Below, piece after piece: positions 34,010-47,532 of a stretch of 64,000 nt of DNA; position 1 is the stretch's first letter, and each line of letters starts with the position of its first letter. Under the pieces are notes generated by a model that was given only the letters and a program-made list of their open reading frames with translations, searched no databases and was not told the origin of the DNA. Location of the stretch: positions 744,001-808,000 of the forward strand of contig NC_030387.2 of assembly GCF_001625215.2 (NCBI RefSeq). Direction: 5' to 3'. The stretch comes from Daucus carota subsp. sativus. Taxonomy: Eukaryota > Streptophyta > Magnoliopsida > Apiales > Apiaceae. Both the position numbers and the translations under genes were made by a program.

Positions 34010-37000
34010 TCAGTGCTCTAGAGCGCTTCTAAGTGAGAGTCGATTATCGAGCCCCATGCCTTTAGATATCAGGTCATGGTTCAAGAACAAAACAAAGACA
34101 GTTATATCATCATGGAAATGACGCCGGACCTTCTTCTCAATCCTTCTAAGATCTGAATATCGCATTTCTCGTTTTCTAGCTGCTTCCTGCAGAGCAGCCT
34201 TGACAAGCCTCTTGGCACTACCCTGTATCAGAAGAGAAGACGTTACAAGCAAACAAGGGAGACAAGAAGCATGGCAGATATATTAAAATCAACGATAAAA
34301 TAATAGAAACTTTATAACTACGAAGCAACCACCACAGGGCACAGTTATACCTTCAAGTTTTAATATTTAAAACTTTGAAGGCATTGTATACTTTCATACT
34401 CCGGGACAATTATAACTGGCCATTCCCAGAATTAGGTTCGTAGACTAAGAGAAGGAAAAAGTGGTAACCCGGATAGCCCAGCAATGATTAGGTAATTAGG
34501 AAAAGAATCCACAAGCTGCATTGCAGAGGGCTTGACAGCGTATTTCCCACAATGGGAAGCATTTCTGAGCCACCAATGTCTCCCCTCGGATTAGATTTAG
34601 GGTAAGTACTTATGTAGAAAGGTAATTCGACGTCATGCAGCATAATCAGGGGTATGAAAACGGAATCCCTGGAAGTCAATGAGTAAATATAGTCGTGTAG
34701 CATAATTAGTGGCCTTGACCATTACATAGACTTCTGGGGCTTTCAGATTAAGATACCTTCATATGGGACTATTTTTTACTGCAATACATCGTTGGAATGT
34801 TTGTAAAGGGATGTTTGTGAAGGGTCAAGTTCTAAGAACGTTTAGAAGTTTATTCTTGAGAATTATGATCATGACTACAAAATACAGTTAAGATATCGAG
34901 GATATGATCTTACTGCACGAGGATTGTTGTGGACAATCTCCACAGCCTTTTCATTACTCAGGTGCTCCCATAAACCATCAGAAGCAAATATAAGGAAAGA
35001 GTCACCAGCTTGAAGAGGATGAGAAAGTATAGATGGAGTTGCACTCATGATGGGCATGTTCATTGGTTCAGGAAGCCGAAATTTTCCATTAATTGGCTCC
35101 CTGTTAAAGCGTGCATGCTTCATATACACATCCCCTATAGATTTAGAAACCTGCATAAACAATTTTTTGTGATTAGATAAATCAAGAACACTTTTTGTAA
35201 ACAAAGGACAAGATACTAATATCGTCTTTTATACTTCAAAATGCAGAATTAATTTTTTTTCCAGATATGCAGTAAAAACTAAATTTCTTACAGAACTTTG
35301 ATTATTGTTCATAACATGCCTAAACTCTACAGCCAAGTTAAAGAGATCAGTGAGATCATGCTTAAATTGAACAAAACAGAAAGAAAAAAGACCAGTCCGT
35401 AACCTATAAGGGATGACAGCTAAGTGAAAATCTTGCCTCGCACATCTACTTCGAAATCCAATCCACGAAATTTACTAATATATCATGATTTTTCTTCGCA
35501 AATGTGACCAATACATCATTGTCAAGCACTGCCAACTACACAACTATTTCAATTTGAACTCATTATTTGTCATCATGGGATCAATATATAGAGACGAACA
35601 GCCAACACATCTCTAATCCACGCAATTTAAATGTGAACTTCAATGAATTATAAGCCATAGGCCGAAGCACAGTAGTTAGTGCTTATGGCATATATTCACA
35701 TAACTGCAACACGCATACATGTAGTTCAGTAGTTCAATATGCTCTCCTAAAAAAAATGATGAAGGGGGGTAATATATGAATTATAATTTCTCAACAAACG
35801 ATCATTATTCCAGAGAAAATTATATGCACTTATACCCATATTTTTTTTAAGAAATTCAGTATTGACTCGTTGAATTGGAGATGAACATGATTTATTTCAA
35901 GACTTCCAGATGTGAAGTCCGAATTAACTTGGTTAATGACAATTTAACACAATGAATTACGAGTAAGATGCCCTTTACATACCGGAATTTTTCAGAACAA
36001 TTGCAATACTACGGTTCCTAACCACTTACTATACTGAATCTTCATTAATGTTACACTTGTGTGGTTCAGCTAAAAACCCTCAAACTCAGTTAGCAAATAT
36101 TAGTTGGTGTTAGCCTGTTAGGGATGAATATCTAAAAAATCATATTTATTTCCTCTTATTCTATCCATCCTCTTCCTGCTGTGTTTATACAAGTATGCAT
36201 ATGCACATACATTTGTATGAAATCTTCATATAATTTTAATCCTTATACCCAAATTTTAGCAAACCATTACAAATTTAACTCTCTTAGCGATCTATGCATG
36301 TCCTTGATCTATCTCAAGACATATAGTTCTCTTTTATACACACACACACATATTTACACGAATATAATTAACAAATTACTTCTGATATGTGGAATATTAC
36401 TAAAATCAAAAACCAAGTTCTTATATCTTTAATTCATCTAAATTTGCACTTCAGATTATAGAGCCTTTTTTATAAAAAAAATAAAATCACATATCCTTTG
36501 AGTATATTGTTCTGGTTTAAATTAATGTGGAGACCAAAGGGTTGTGTTTGTTTTTATATATGTATTGTGTTGTAATTAAGCTGAAGGTGTTGGACTGTTG
36601 GTAGTTATTAAAGTGGTCATTAATAGGGAATGCAAGTCTACATTCATCATTGTCTATGTTAATTCTCATTTAGGGATATTCTGATTTATGGGCTTTGCTT
36701 TCGTGAATTATGGTTTACAAGAGTTTGAAGAATGAAACAGGGGCAACTTCTTAGTATATAATTCTGAAGAAGCTGTTGAAGTAATGTAATCCAAACAATA
36801 CCCTCATGGCGTTAGACTAATTTGACGGAAACACACAGAGTGTCAAAAATAAAAGTTTCAGTGTTACAAGCGGTATATATTTTTGAAATGGAGTATTGCA
36901 AGTGATTTGACACTCTAAGGGTATACAAAGTGCACAGCAGTTATTAAAAATAGGAAGCAGTAGTATTTAACAAATGAGTTTAGGTATTAAACTGAGCTTG

Positions 37001-38601
37001 AACAGTACAAACTGGATAATCTACCACAGATATGGTATATCATTACAGAACAGTGTAGTCTGATTACCTGAATGATGCCTTTTACTCTCCAGACTCCATG
37101 TTTGAGGACAACGATCTGAGGATCACCAGGATGTAATTCTTTAAGCTCCCGTCTTGTTTCCTCGATGTTGGCATTGTGCTCTGCTGACAACTGTATAGCA
37201 GCCATAACTCCAGTGTTTCCAATTTTCTTCCCCAAAACAACACGGGAATCTCCAAGATTCGCCACAAATAGAGTTTGCTGATATATCACTCCAACTAAAC
37301 AGCATGCTCCCACAGTTGCAAAATTGGGTCGCGCAGGCCACATTTCTTCCACACGAGCAGTAAAACCTTTCTCTGTCTCCAGGAAAGCTCTTCTGATTGT
37401 ATCTGGTGTCACCACACCATTGTCATCAGCTGACTTTGCTGCATAAACACCAAACCTAATAAAACACCAAGATGAGAAAATTTCCTCAAACTTAAACCCA
37501 GATGGTAATGTCTACCCACACATCAGGTTTTAATAGAAGAGAGGAAGGGATCAGTATAATGGATAAAAAGAGCAGAGTTTAACATGACGAGTATGACAGA
37601 GATTTACAATTTGTCATATTTTTACAGCAAAACAGCACAGAATTCAAGTTTAAGATTCCATGCTGGGAGCCCAAAGGTCAGGCATTCTATCTTCCCGACA
37701 GAGATAGGATAAAATATTCCTCACCATACATTCATTCCTAGTGACTTTTTGAAGTCCAAATCATAATTCATAAGCAACCCTGTTATGCTTAATTTGGCTT
37801 AGGAGCTTAGTCAGTAAAGGTCCAGCCTTGCAACAAATTGTTGCTATTATGGGCTAAATGTCCGATTGTCCTGACTAATTGAGCAGTACGCAATCACAAA
37901 TACAAAGCAACTCAAAATGTAAGACTGCGACCCCGGGTCACTATTATGCAGTCAAAACAATGGCACAATCTGCAATCACATTCCACTAATCTAATCAGCT
38001 AAACCACGAATTAAAAGCCAAAACAATGAACCGAACATCTAAGACTAATCAACCTCAAGTCCTCAACTTACCACCTACAGTCCAATCAACAGGGCACAAT
38101 GATAACACACCATTTCACTAAGCTAAACCAAAACACAATGATCAAAACATCCAAACTTACTCACCAACCTACTAACCAAAACATCATTTTCAATAACCCC
38201 CAATTCACAAAAACACAATCCACAATTAAAATCAAAACTTTAGACCACAAAACCAAAACATCCAAAAAGCACATACCTTGAAAATGCCTAAACAAATGAT
38301 CACACACATATCGAGCCGCCTCCGGACCACCATGACCATCATAAACACCTACAAATGTTCCAAAAGGCCCAGATTCAATCTGGCTCTGATCTTCAAGAAC
38401 CATATTAGCCTGAATCACAGCCATTGAAAAATCCCCACTAGCACACTTCCCTGAATCCCTAAACCAAAGCAACCCATCTTTCCCAAAATCACCATCACCT
38501 CCATTACTATGATTACTCTTAACACCCCTACCACCAGAATTATCAGTGCCACTAAATGGCTTCCAGCAAAGAGACAAGAGATCCATTAAACCTTGAAGCA
38601 T
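34010..38601 (-). CDS. Protein phosphatase 2C, clade D, 4 exons
   Basis: Exons 38277-38601, 37068-37438, 34914-35150 and 34010-34222 join with GT-AG introns in consistent phase to give 381 residues, the usual size of plant PP2C clade D proteins. The start [12 protein letters not shown] matches the clade's N-terminus; an upstream in-frame GTG is not used. Metal and catalytic motifs are all present: LEDQ (70-71), DGHGG (88-92), GDSR (171-174), SDGLWE (289-294) and HDDIT (348-352). The family are Mn/Mg-dependent Ser/Thr phosphatases. Clade D members dephosphorylate plasma-membrane proton pumps and are inhibited by SAUR proteins during auxin-driven growth; that is family knowledge, not seen here. 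Intron 2 is long (1.9 kb). Nothing suggests loss of function. Confidence 0.93.
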
Positions 38602-38619
38602 CCCACATCTCTTGCTCAC

Positions 38620-41230
38620 ACAAACCCCCCAAACCCAAACTAATAAAGATCACTTTTTTAGCAACAATTTAACAATTTGAGAAAATGGGTATTCAAGAAC
38701 TGAGGATTGTAGTGTAAAAAGATTGTCTTTCTTCACAAAAACTGAAGATAAAAAATATGTGTGTTTTGTGTGTGCTTAGATGCAGAGATGCAGAAGTGCA
38801 TATAAGTAAGAGATAGTGAAGGAAGCAGAATGTGTTTGGAGGAAGGTGGTGTAGGGAAGCAATTCGTTGGGTGTTGCTTTCAATGTCTGCTCTGTCACTT
38901 TCTTCTCTCTGTATGTCAAGGCTTTTATATTTAGGTATACTTATCTGTATCTAAGCATCCACTTATCTCGTTTACGAATAAGCTCATCACTTTATACAAA
39001 TAAGCACTTGCTAGTGCAACCCAATTTTATATGAAACAAAAGTTTAATATATATATTCTAAATATATAATCAATTCAAATTTATTTAATTTATTATAAGA
39101 CTTTTAGGTAAATGAATTGTATAAAAATAAGATACCTAAGTGGAAGAGTTTCTTTCCTATAAAAAAGTCTTTTACCTAATTCAGAGAGCATTGTTCACAA
39201 AATTTTGATATAAAATTCTTAAATATTTAGAAAAGAACATTAAAAAAATGTGAAATTGAAAAGAAAATGTCTCTGAAGCAAAACTCTTGAAATGATCTCG
39301 GAAATTTAGTTGGTAAAATTATGATAGTATCGATTATACTGATGATCTCCTAAAGCAAGTCTTATTGAATATTTGAATTGCACTACACTTTCGAGAAATA
39401 CCAAAGGACATGTAAAGAAACAATAAAATAGCTAGATTTCCATGAATGATGAATGAAAAACAGTTTATAAAGAAATAGGTTTTGAGATTTTAGAAGGTAC
39501 CGAGAAATCCAGTCTAGCACATGCAAATATGCTAGCATCTCAATACTTTACAACAATTTCAAAACAAATATTGTTGATATTATAGTCTATGTATATAACA
39601 TCCGAGCCCTTGCCGGACCCAACCATCCATAATAGATTAGTCGGAAAATACTAGCAAATTGGTATATAGTAGTTCTTTGCTCGTGTTTACAAAGTCCTGG
39701 TCAATGAGGCTATTACAATGTTAGTATCATAATAACATATTTGGATGTTAAATAAAATATGTTTAATCTTGTTGATTTGGTTGTGACTGGAACAAGAACA
39801 TCAAACATTGATCAAAACACTAAACAGTCCTGGGATCCCTCTAATCCATTCTGTGAAAAAAAAACAGAAGAATTACTATACCTGATGCTGATAAGGGCGC
39901 GACAAGGGCACACAAATGTTGTCATCTCTGCCCCTTGTTAACGCTATATGGTGTTGATGGTATAGTCACGACGAAACTTTGATGCAGGTATGGCCAATAA
40001 CCAGTCCCCAGCACTTCCCATCCTGGTGTAGGAATCTCTTGAAGCAGATGTCGTCGAGGCCCCTCAGGTACAGCAGTTTTAAAAACATGTCTCAGTTAAC
40101 ACATTCAAAGAATGATGCTATTTTCTGCAGGTCCTACTACTAAGCAAGTTGGTATAACAAAATGTGTCTGGAAAAACGACTGCTCATACGTATCGTGACA
40201 GACATTTTGGACTCTATTGGGATGGCTTTGAGCTGAAGAAATTAATCCTGAGGGTGGTTAATGTGTCTTATCTCGAGGAAAAATAATGTTTGGACAAGAA
40301 AACTGATGCTCCTGTGGAACTGGTGGCGCCTTCATTAGGACTAAGAGCAGCTCTTGATTGATTCTGGTGGTATTGGTTCTTGTTAATGCTTTTATTTTAA
40401 TCTACAAAAATTCAAAATATATTTTCCAGAGTTAGATGACCGACGCTCACAACTCTTGAGGTGACGTGAAAAATCACTTAATGGATCGTATAAATTTAAC
40501 ACTCTCCTTTCAAACAAATCAAACACCTAAAAACCTCGTGGATTTGATCATCGCTCCTGCTAGTAAAATTATTCGGTTTCATGAATTATGGAATGTAGGG
40601 AGTACAGAGGAGACCGAGATGGTCATGCCTGGGGTAAAGAACTAATGATCAACGACCTAATAGTGGAGCTGTGGGGTTTAGGTTCTTGCCTCCCTGTTGC
40701 AGCCACAGTCTCTGATGGTCCATTCTACTGAAGCTCTTTCTTGTTTTCTAGTAAGAAGACAACATGGGTCATGGGCCTTAATCTCTTCTACCAATATTGA
40801 GGAAAAAAATAAAGTGGACAGGAGAATCAAACAGACATATGTCTTCACTCCAAATGCTTCATCTCTATACAGAATGTGATGTTAGACTATTCCTATCTTT
40901 GCAATCTCAATCCCAGATAATAGTTCTTCCAACATGTTAGATTGTTACTATTCATCGAGCATTCATTTTTTTCCCAAATATTTAGAAGGAAAAGTATTAT
41001 CAGTTCCTAACATGCTAAATTGTTGTAACAATTAGAAAATCAGGAGTTGAAAGAAAAGTACTTTTGATTAAATACATAGCTTAAAAGTTTAGCAACATAA
41101 CCTGTATTTTTATTTATCTCAAGGGAATAAGTATAAACATACTGTATCAAACACACTAACTAGGCTATATATACGAAACATAGTTCAAGTAATTTCTTTT
41201 AATGATCAACATGATAGAAAAAGTATCCTC
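38620..41230. other. Intergenic region with possible gene relics
   Basis: The right-hand neighbour of the phosphatase 5' end (38602-38900) looks like its leader and promoter. Around 40145-40290 a short open stretch reads TYRDRHFGLYWDGFELKK. Splice-like CAG/GT sites lie nearby, but no continuous gene was found. The rest is AT-rich and noncoding. Confidence 0.4.
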
Positions 41231-41234
41231 AGAG

Positions 41235-42756
41235 CTAGAGCTGAGCTAATTGTCTGAGATTAAATGGAGAAATGTCGTCAGTATTGCCATCCATTAAACG
41301 CTTGGCGAGGATGGAATTAGTAACATCACTTGGATGATATGCATCCCAAAATACATACTTAGACCTGTCTGGACAAACTGCAGATGGACCAGGACCACAA
41401 GGGATTATACCGCCACGACGCCCTGCAGAAAAGCAGCATGCTGAGTTTGCATTCTCAAAGCCTGTTGAAAAATAAGTGATTTATAATCAGATTTTCGCCT
41501 ATGTAGACATCATATCAGATGTTGAATTATAAATCACTTTTACCATATGATTTGTAGTTTTGAAGGATGTCAACAAAAATGTGGTTAACATTAGCATAAA
41601 GAAATGTTGATCCACTAAGCTTAGCTGTAAGCTCTGTAAGAAGACTCTTTAACTGGCGATTAAATGATTGCACGATCTGATTCGCCCTGGTAGCACAGTT
41701 GTCCCCTATTATTAGGTTTACATCCCTTTGATATGGTGTGCACCCTAGTGGCCCTACATTTGGGACAATAAACTTCCGGCCACCCAAATTATACAGTCTC
41801 TGCAAGAAGCCAAAAACAGTCTTGTTTTAAGTTATCAAGTTTGCTAAAATCTTGTTTTGTGTAGATAGACTAATAGACTTAATAAGTATATCATGCTTTG
41901 GATAGAAATTAAGTTACCGTGAGCTGAACTCTGTATCTTGAAATCAAGGTGTTAATGAAAACCTCTGGAGGGTCTATTCTCCGCCTGACTTCTGTAACCA
42001 CAGGCACCAAGTAATTGTTTAAGAAATCATTTGAACCAATTGTAATGGAGAAAAGAGCGGTTTCCAATAGCCGTGCTGCTGCAGGAGCGCCTATCTGGGA
42101 GATTATATCTTGTCTGGTATTAGCAAAGTAGTCAATCTGCGCATCAAAGTTGATTCTACCAACCTATAAATCACACAAAATTTAAGCACATTATATGTCA
42201 ACTCTCCCTATATACGAAACTAATCAAGATGTTGCGTGGGCTAAAAACACTATAACATACAAAAAGAGCTCCTGTCTCATTAACAATTCCTCCACCACCA
42301 GATGCATAATTGACACCCTTCAGAATCACAGCTCCCCTAGTGGTCGGAGCCAAGTAAGGAGGAGTAAAATCTTTAAACCCCACCTGCTGTCCTGGTGTAA
42401 CAAACAAGAACTTGTAAATGCAACCTAAATATATGGTCATAAGACACGAAAAATTCATGATATTGTTCTGTCATATGCAAACAAAACACATAAGAACTAC
42501 CTATAATATCTACTATAGTTCTATTATTTGTGTATCGCCCTGTTGGCTTTCCAAAATCAATTCCATTCGGAGGGTAATTGGCTTTAGAAAGTGACTGAAT
42601 GTAGTTATTGTTACCAGCTTCCACTAGAGAATCTCCAAATACAAAACTAGCAGAAAATCTTTCTGCAGCAAGACAAATCCCCAGCTGAACAAAAAGCAAT
42701 ATCAAAATCTGAAATGCATCCCCAGTAACAACCATTCTGTGCAGTAGTTTAGCCAT
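41235..42756 (-). CDS. GDSL esterase/lipase, 5 exons
   Basis: Exons 42501-42756, 42261-42391, 41918-42163, 41544-41799 and 41235-41461 join in phase to 371 residues, typical of plant GDSL (SGNH) hydrolases, which also commonly have five exons. A signal peptide covers about residues 1-31. Block I is FVFGDSLVEAGNNNY with the nucleophile Ser43. Block II is NYASGGGG. Block III is GSNDF with Asn174. Block V is WDAYHPSD with Asp336 and His339. The catalytic set is complete. The family is secreted and cleaves acyl esters of lipids or cell-wall compounds; the natural substrate is not predictable here. All five splice junctions are consistent. Confidence 0.93.
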
Positions 42757-42789
42757 TTCGTATCCAAAAAATCCACATAAATAAAAAAA

Positions 42790-43880
42790 AAAAGAAATTT
42801 TTTTTTGACAAATTTATAGCGAATGCATTAAATGGTGATCAACTTTCCATGAACAGAGAAGCATAGCATAAAAGGTTAGGACAGACCCTTATATAGCACA
42901 TTCTGAGAAAACAGTTGAATCAATGTTCCATGGACGCGTGAGGCGATAGAGAACATTGATTTGACCTGCAAATTTAGCATCACCCCGTGAGGAAAAAAAA
43001 GAGAGTGTGTGTAAAGAGGAGCCAACTATAATTAGAAAAACTAAAATGTGGACAGCTGAAGACCAAAGAAATGACATTGTTGAAGTCTGTTCAATGTGCT
43101 CAGTGCTTTTATGTGAAATCTGGTGGGAAGCTAGATGAATGTACTTTAAAGAAACAATTAAGATAGATCATAGCAGGCTCCAACAAACTCTCAGCATCAT
43201 CCGTGAAATGTCAGTTGAGGAGATATTGTTTGCCGGCATTTATTATGTTGCAATGCAGTGATATTGTAGAGAGCATTCCTTTTTGGAGTCTGAATAATAA
43301 TTTCTCCAGTTTGGTATTTTTTTTTGCTATTTGAGTTATAATATAAAATAATAATGTTTTAATGAGATTTTATAGTGACATTCATGACAGTTTCTCGTAA
43401 AAACTGAAAATCAATTTATTTTTTTCTCAAAAACATGAGAAGAGCTGTTTTTCCGCAACTTTTGAGTTAAAAGCTGTTATTTGAAAAGTTATGTTTAGAA
43501 TTATCAAAGAGATTTCATTTGGTGTACTCGCTTTCTACGATAACAATTAATTTTAAACAGTGTCTTAGTCTGAGTAATAATTTCTCCTCTTGCAAATCAC
43601 TTATAATTTTCAACAAATTTTCAAGAATTTAATTATGTAATTAAAATTAGTATTTTTGATAAATATATACTTTTTATTCAAAATTAAAAGAATTTGAGAA
43701 TGGGTTACTATTATTTTCTCAACATAGAAATAAAATATAGAACATGTCTAAAAAACAAATTTTAAATCACTGTTATATAACAGTGTGAGCAAGTAGGAGC
43801 AATTTTTTAGAAATTTTAAATAAATAAAACTAGCATCTGCTGCGACACAAATGTTAAATATAAATGTGCATACAGCACAG
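42790..43880. other. Upstream region of the GDSL gene, noncoding
   Basis: This holds the likely promoter, a poly-T run, and AT-rich sequence. No further feature was recognised. Confidence 0.5.
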
Positions 43881-43886
43881 GACTAA

Positions 43887-44280
43887 GAGCATCTCCAACC
43901 ATGAAGACCCCCTAGCTAAAAGGTGAGTTGTCATGCCAAAAATAAAAAATTTGGCCAACCATTTCAAAAATTCACACTCCAACCATAGTGACCTGTTGTC
44001 TATAAATTTGGCCAACCTCCTATGGATGGCTAAATTTGTCGAACCTCTACAGGTCTGTAAGAAATATATAGGAAGATTGCACATTATTTATTACCATATT
44101 GAACTGATATATTCTATTTTAACAATTTAAAATATTAATAACATACTATTTTTAAATTATAGCCAACCAATATAGCCAATACCATTGAAGCGAAATGTCT
44201 TACAAGTTCAGCAAATTTTACATAACGTCTTACAGGTCCAATTTAGCCAACGATTATAGCCAACACCGTTGGAGATGCTC
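43887..44280. mobile_element. PIF/Harbinger MITE (Tourist-like)
   Basis: The ends GAGCATCTCCAAC and GTTGGAGATGCTC are perfect inverted repeats flanked by the 3-bp duplication TAA (43884-43886 and 44281-44283). The interior repeats TTTGGCCAACC and TATAGCCAAC motifs. Length is 394 bases with no coding capacity. Confidence 0.88.
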
Positions 44281-44427
44281 TAACAGCAGATATGAAGTTG
44301 CCATATTCAATGAAAATCTTTGATAACAAAAGTTCACTGCACAAAAGTTATCTATTTGGAAACTCCAGAGAAGAGTAATAGTTCTAAATAGCAAATTCTA
44401 GAGCGTACTTTATTACTTTGGATTCAG

Positions 44428-44770
44428 GTCCCTAGCATATGTATGTTGGGGACATGTTAAAAATTATACAGGTTCCTGGCCGTCCCTAGCATATGTATGT
44501 TGGGGACATGTTAAAAATTATACAGGTTCCTGGCCGTTGGATGCATATCCAGCGGTCAGGATTAAAACAAAGTTTTAACATGTCGACGGGGGAAACCCTG
44601 TTCAGCGCTAAAAAAGCGTTATACACGGGAAAATTGGATTTTTCTCGTCCAGCACTAAAAAAGCGCTGGACATACTAAAATTTTGTTTTAATCCTGACGG
44701 CCGGATATGCATCCAACGGTCAGGAACCTTTATGATTTTTAACAGGTCCCGGCATACATATGCCAGGGAC
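44428..44770. mobile_element. Long-inverted-repeat MITE with a tandemly doubled end
   Basis: The left arm GTCCCTAGCATATGTATG and the right arm CATACATATGCCAGGGAC pair over about 100 bases, including GGTTCCTGGCCGTTGGATG-like sequence. A 54-base unit of the left end is repeated exactly (44428-44481 and 44482-44535). The central part has the inverted phrases TTTTTAGCGC and GCACTAAAAAAGCG. No clear target duplication was seen. Confidence 0.6.
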
Positions 44771-45265
44771 GTGGACCCTATTACTTTATTTATACTTCAC
44801 TGCAGTCTCTACAAGATGATCAGGTTCTTTTGGATAGGAGTATCCCTTTACAGCTAGAATCATTAATATTTCCCTGCTACTTCACATGTTTATTATAAAA
44901 AACTGTACTTGGGATTCAGACTACCAGTAACCGCATTATTCTCCCACTCAGATTTATAAGATTTCGGGTCCATGATACCGAAGAAATAATCATATTTGAG
45001 GGATTTATTTGTTCATATCGATCGTTACGTGAAACCGAGACTTTTAATCACTATAAAGAGTTTATCACTTTGTACTGTGAATATACTCGAAAGCTAGCAA
45101 ACTTAATGCAAGTTTTACATTTCTTCGCAACACGCATAGAAAGAACTCATTTTACCAGTGAAAGAGTAACTTAAGACAAACCATTGGATGTTATGCAGTT
45201 TTTTGCCAAAAAAACTCAGGTGTCTGTAACATCTTTTAATGTTGTGCATTCATGCCAAAATGAAC

Positions 45266-46010
45266 ACAACTACAGTTGTAAAAGAGTGAATAACTGTATG
45301 CAAACCAGTGACTTGACAATTTTAGCAGATGACACACTTTTGTGCAATGCAAGAGATGAAATACCAAAATAAGTTCAACAAGTCTCAAAATGGCTGCGGT
45401 TTCTAGATTCACTTTAGGAGATCGCCAGGCCCTTGAACGTAAGAGCAGTCTTCACATCTGACAAAGCCTGCCAGTAACAAAAAAGGTTGTAACTATTGCT
45501 TGTACAAAGTTGAGGTGACATTTGGATAAAAAAGATTGCAAAAGATGAATTAATCACTATACAAGTATCATTCTGAGTGGCCACTTTACAATTTTACAAT
45601 GATCTTTCAAATGGTTCTGGTTCTAGTAGTGCGCAACGTCCAATGAAAGCAATATACACAAGCTATTGCTGATTGAATAATACAACCCTGATGTTCAAGG
45701 TTCAAGAAATATCAATTCTTCTGATTTAATGATTCAAAGGATGCCCAGATAAGCAATGACTTCAGACCTCAATAGTAAACAAAAATTCTGTTCTCGCCAT
45801 GCAATTCAATTTGTAATACTGATGCCGCAGGCAATTGGGTGCAGCAGGTACACACCTTTGAAAAAGATGTCAACACACCAACAATCAAGGACTATTAACA
45901 TTACACCCATCTTTCTCTTTAGGAACCATCTCCTGCATTTGAGCGGGCTGCTTGAGATTGAGCAACATGCTGCCTCAGCAGATCTTTAAGCTTTTCTAGC
46001 AATTCTTGGA
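45266..46010 (-). pseudogene. Detached duplicate of the kinase 3' end
   Basis: About 745 bases match 55988-56733 with only scattered differences. The match covers the last part of the final exon of the PAS-Raf kinase (protein [20 protein letters not shown], then the same C-terminus and stop), its 3' UTR and the flank beyond. The copy has the same orientation as the kinase and begins inside the exon, so it lacks the acceptor site and all catalytic parts. It cannot make a kinase. Confidence 0.85.
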
Positions 46011-46173
46011 AACTCAGGCCAGGGGGAGTTTTCTTAACTCTAATGTCTTCTAATCCAAAAAGAAATAATAACAAGAAAGAAAAATATGAAAATATAATAC
46101 ATATTTAGTTAAAAAAAACTAAAACTACCATCAATAACATATATTAATATTAAAATATACATATAGATAGATG

Positions 46174-46175
46174 AT

Positions 46176-46212
<37 letters not shown>

Positions 46213-46280
46213 TACTACCCATTTACAATATTCTACTACCCATTTAACCCTATATTCTACTACCCATTTACAATATATAT
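46174..46280. repeat. (TA)n microsatellite and triplicated TTCTACTACCCATTTA
   Basis: A run of about 18 TA units is followed by three copies of the phrase TATTCTACTACCCATTTA, separated by short AT-rich spacers. Confidence 0.85.
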
Positions 46281-46433
46281 AAAAATATTATAAAAGCTAA
46301 ATCTCTAAAAGAAACCATAAAAATAACGGCCTTGAATTATAAACAAGAAATTATTAACTATATTCTCACTAATGATCTGGACCATAGGCTTCTCAATGGG
46401 GTGGGTTCAGGGCAGGGATCATGATTCCCATAC

Positions 46434-47317
46434 AGGTTAAATGGCAGTTAGGTCACTCAACTGGCCTATAACTTTCACTTGGGTCATCGCACTCAAAAAG
46501 CTGTCACTCAGGTCACTTAACTAGTAAAAGTGTGCAAGTGAATCATCGAACACGATAAAAATTTCACAGCCGTTAAATCTCGTTGACTATAGACGGTCCT
46601 CCGTTAAATCTTTACAGAACTGAAAATCCGGCCGAATAGCCATTCCTTCCGGCGAAAAGCTCAAGAAATCCGGCGAATATCGATTTCCTTCGTTTCTTAA
46701 CCAAAATTTACGATTCATACACCAAAATAAAGCTTATAACATCTACAAACTCATAACCATATCAAGACATACTAACAATCAATGAATAAAGCAGAAAATT
46801 GAAATTAAAAACTAAGAAAAACTAAGAACTCGACTAACCCATTTAGCAACACAACAAATACAAAAATTCATATAAATAGACTCGATTAAGCATGGAAAAG
46901 CTATTGGTAGCATCAAGAACATCCAAAACAGCCCAGAAATGAAGAACCCAATTCGTATATATTTTTTTTTTTAAAAACGAAATAAAGCAATGATCAACCT
47001 TATACAATGGTGTTGGTATCAATAGAAAGAACTCGAAACAAGCTTCAATTTGGTATATAGAACATCAAAAACGGTGATATGTAGCTCCTGGAATCGTGAG
47101 ATGAAGGTCAAGAACAAATTTCTCGAATTTTCAAATTTTCATCCATTATTTGACTCCGCTGCTGAGTCAAATTTTCATCCATTATTTAACGTTAGTAACG
47201 GTCAATGACCTATCTGAAAATTTTAAAGACAGTAGTGAGTTGACTGACAGTTTTTTGAGTTGGATGACCCAAATGAAAGTTACTAGCCAGTTGAGTGACC
47301 TAACTGCCATTTAACCC
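46434..47317. mobile_element. Mutator-like MITE with 10-bp TSD
   Basis: It is flanked by the direct repeat ATTCCCATAC (46424-46433 and 47318-47327), of a size fitting Mutator-like elements. The ends GGTTAAATGGCAGTTAGG and its complement are long inverted repeats continuing through TCACTCAACTGGC. The interior has no transposase frame. Confidence 0.9.
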
Positions 47318-47532
47318 ATTCCCATACCCATCCGTGTAAATTTATTTGCCCCATCCCTGTGCCATTCCTCGAGGGTAGTTATTTATACTCCCCATCCCTG
47401 CCCCATCGAGATATTTTGTTTCCCCACCCCGTTATTATATATACTAAATCATTTTACGGATTTTCTATTGTGTGCCCATGGGCACTAACAACCACTTTTT
47501 AATTAGATGTTGGATTTTTATTGGCTCCCATC

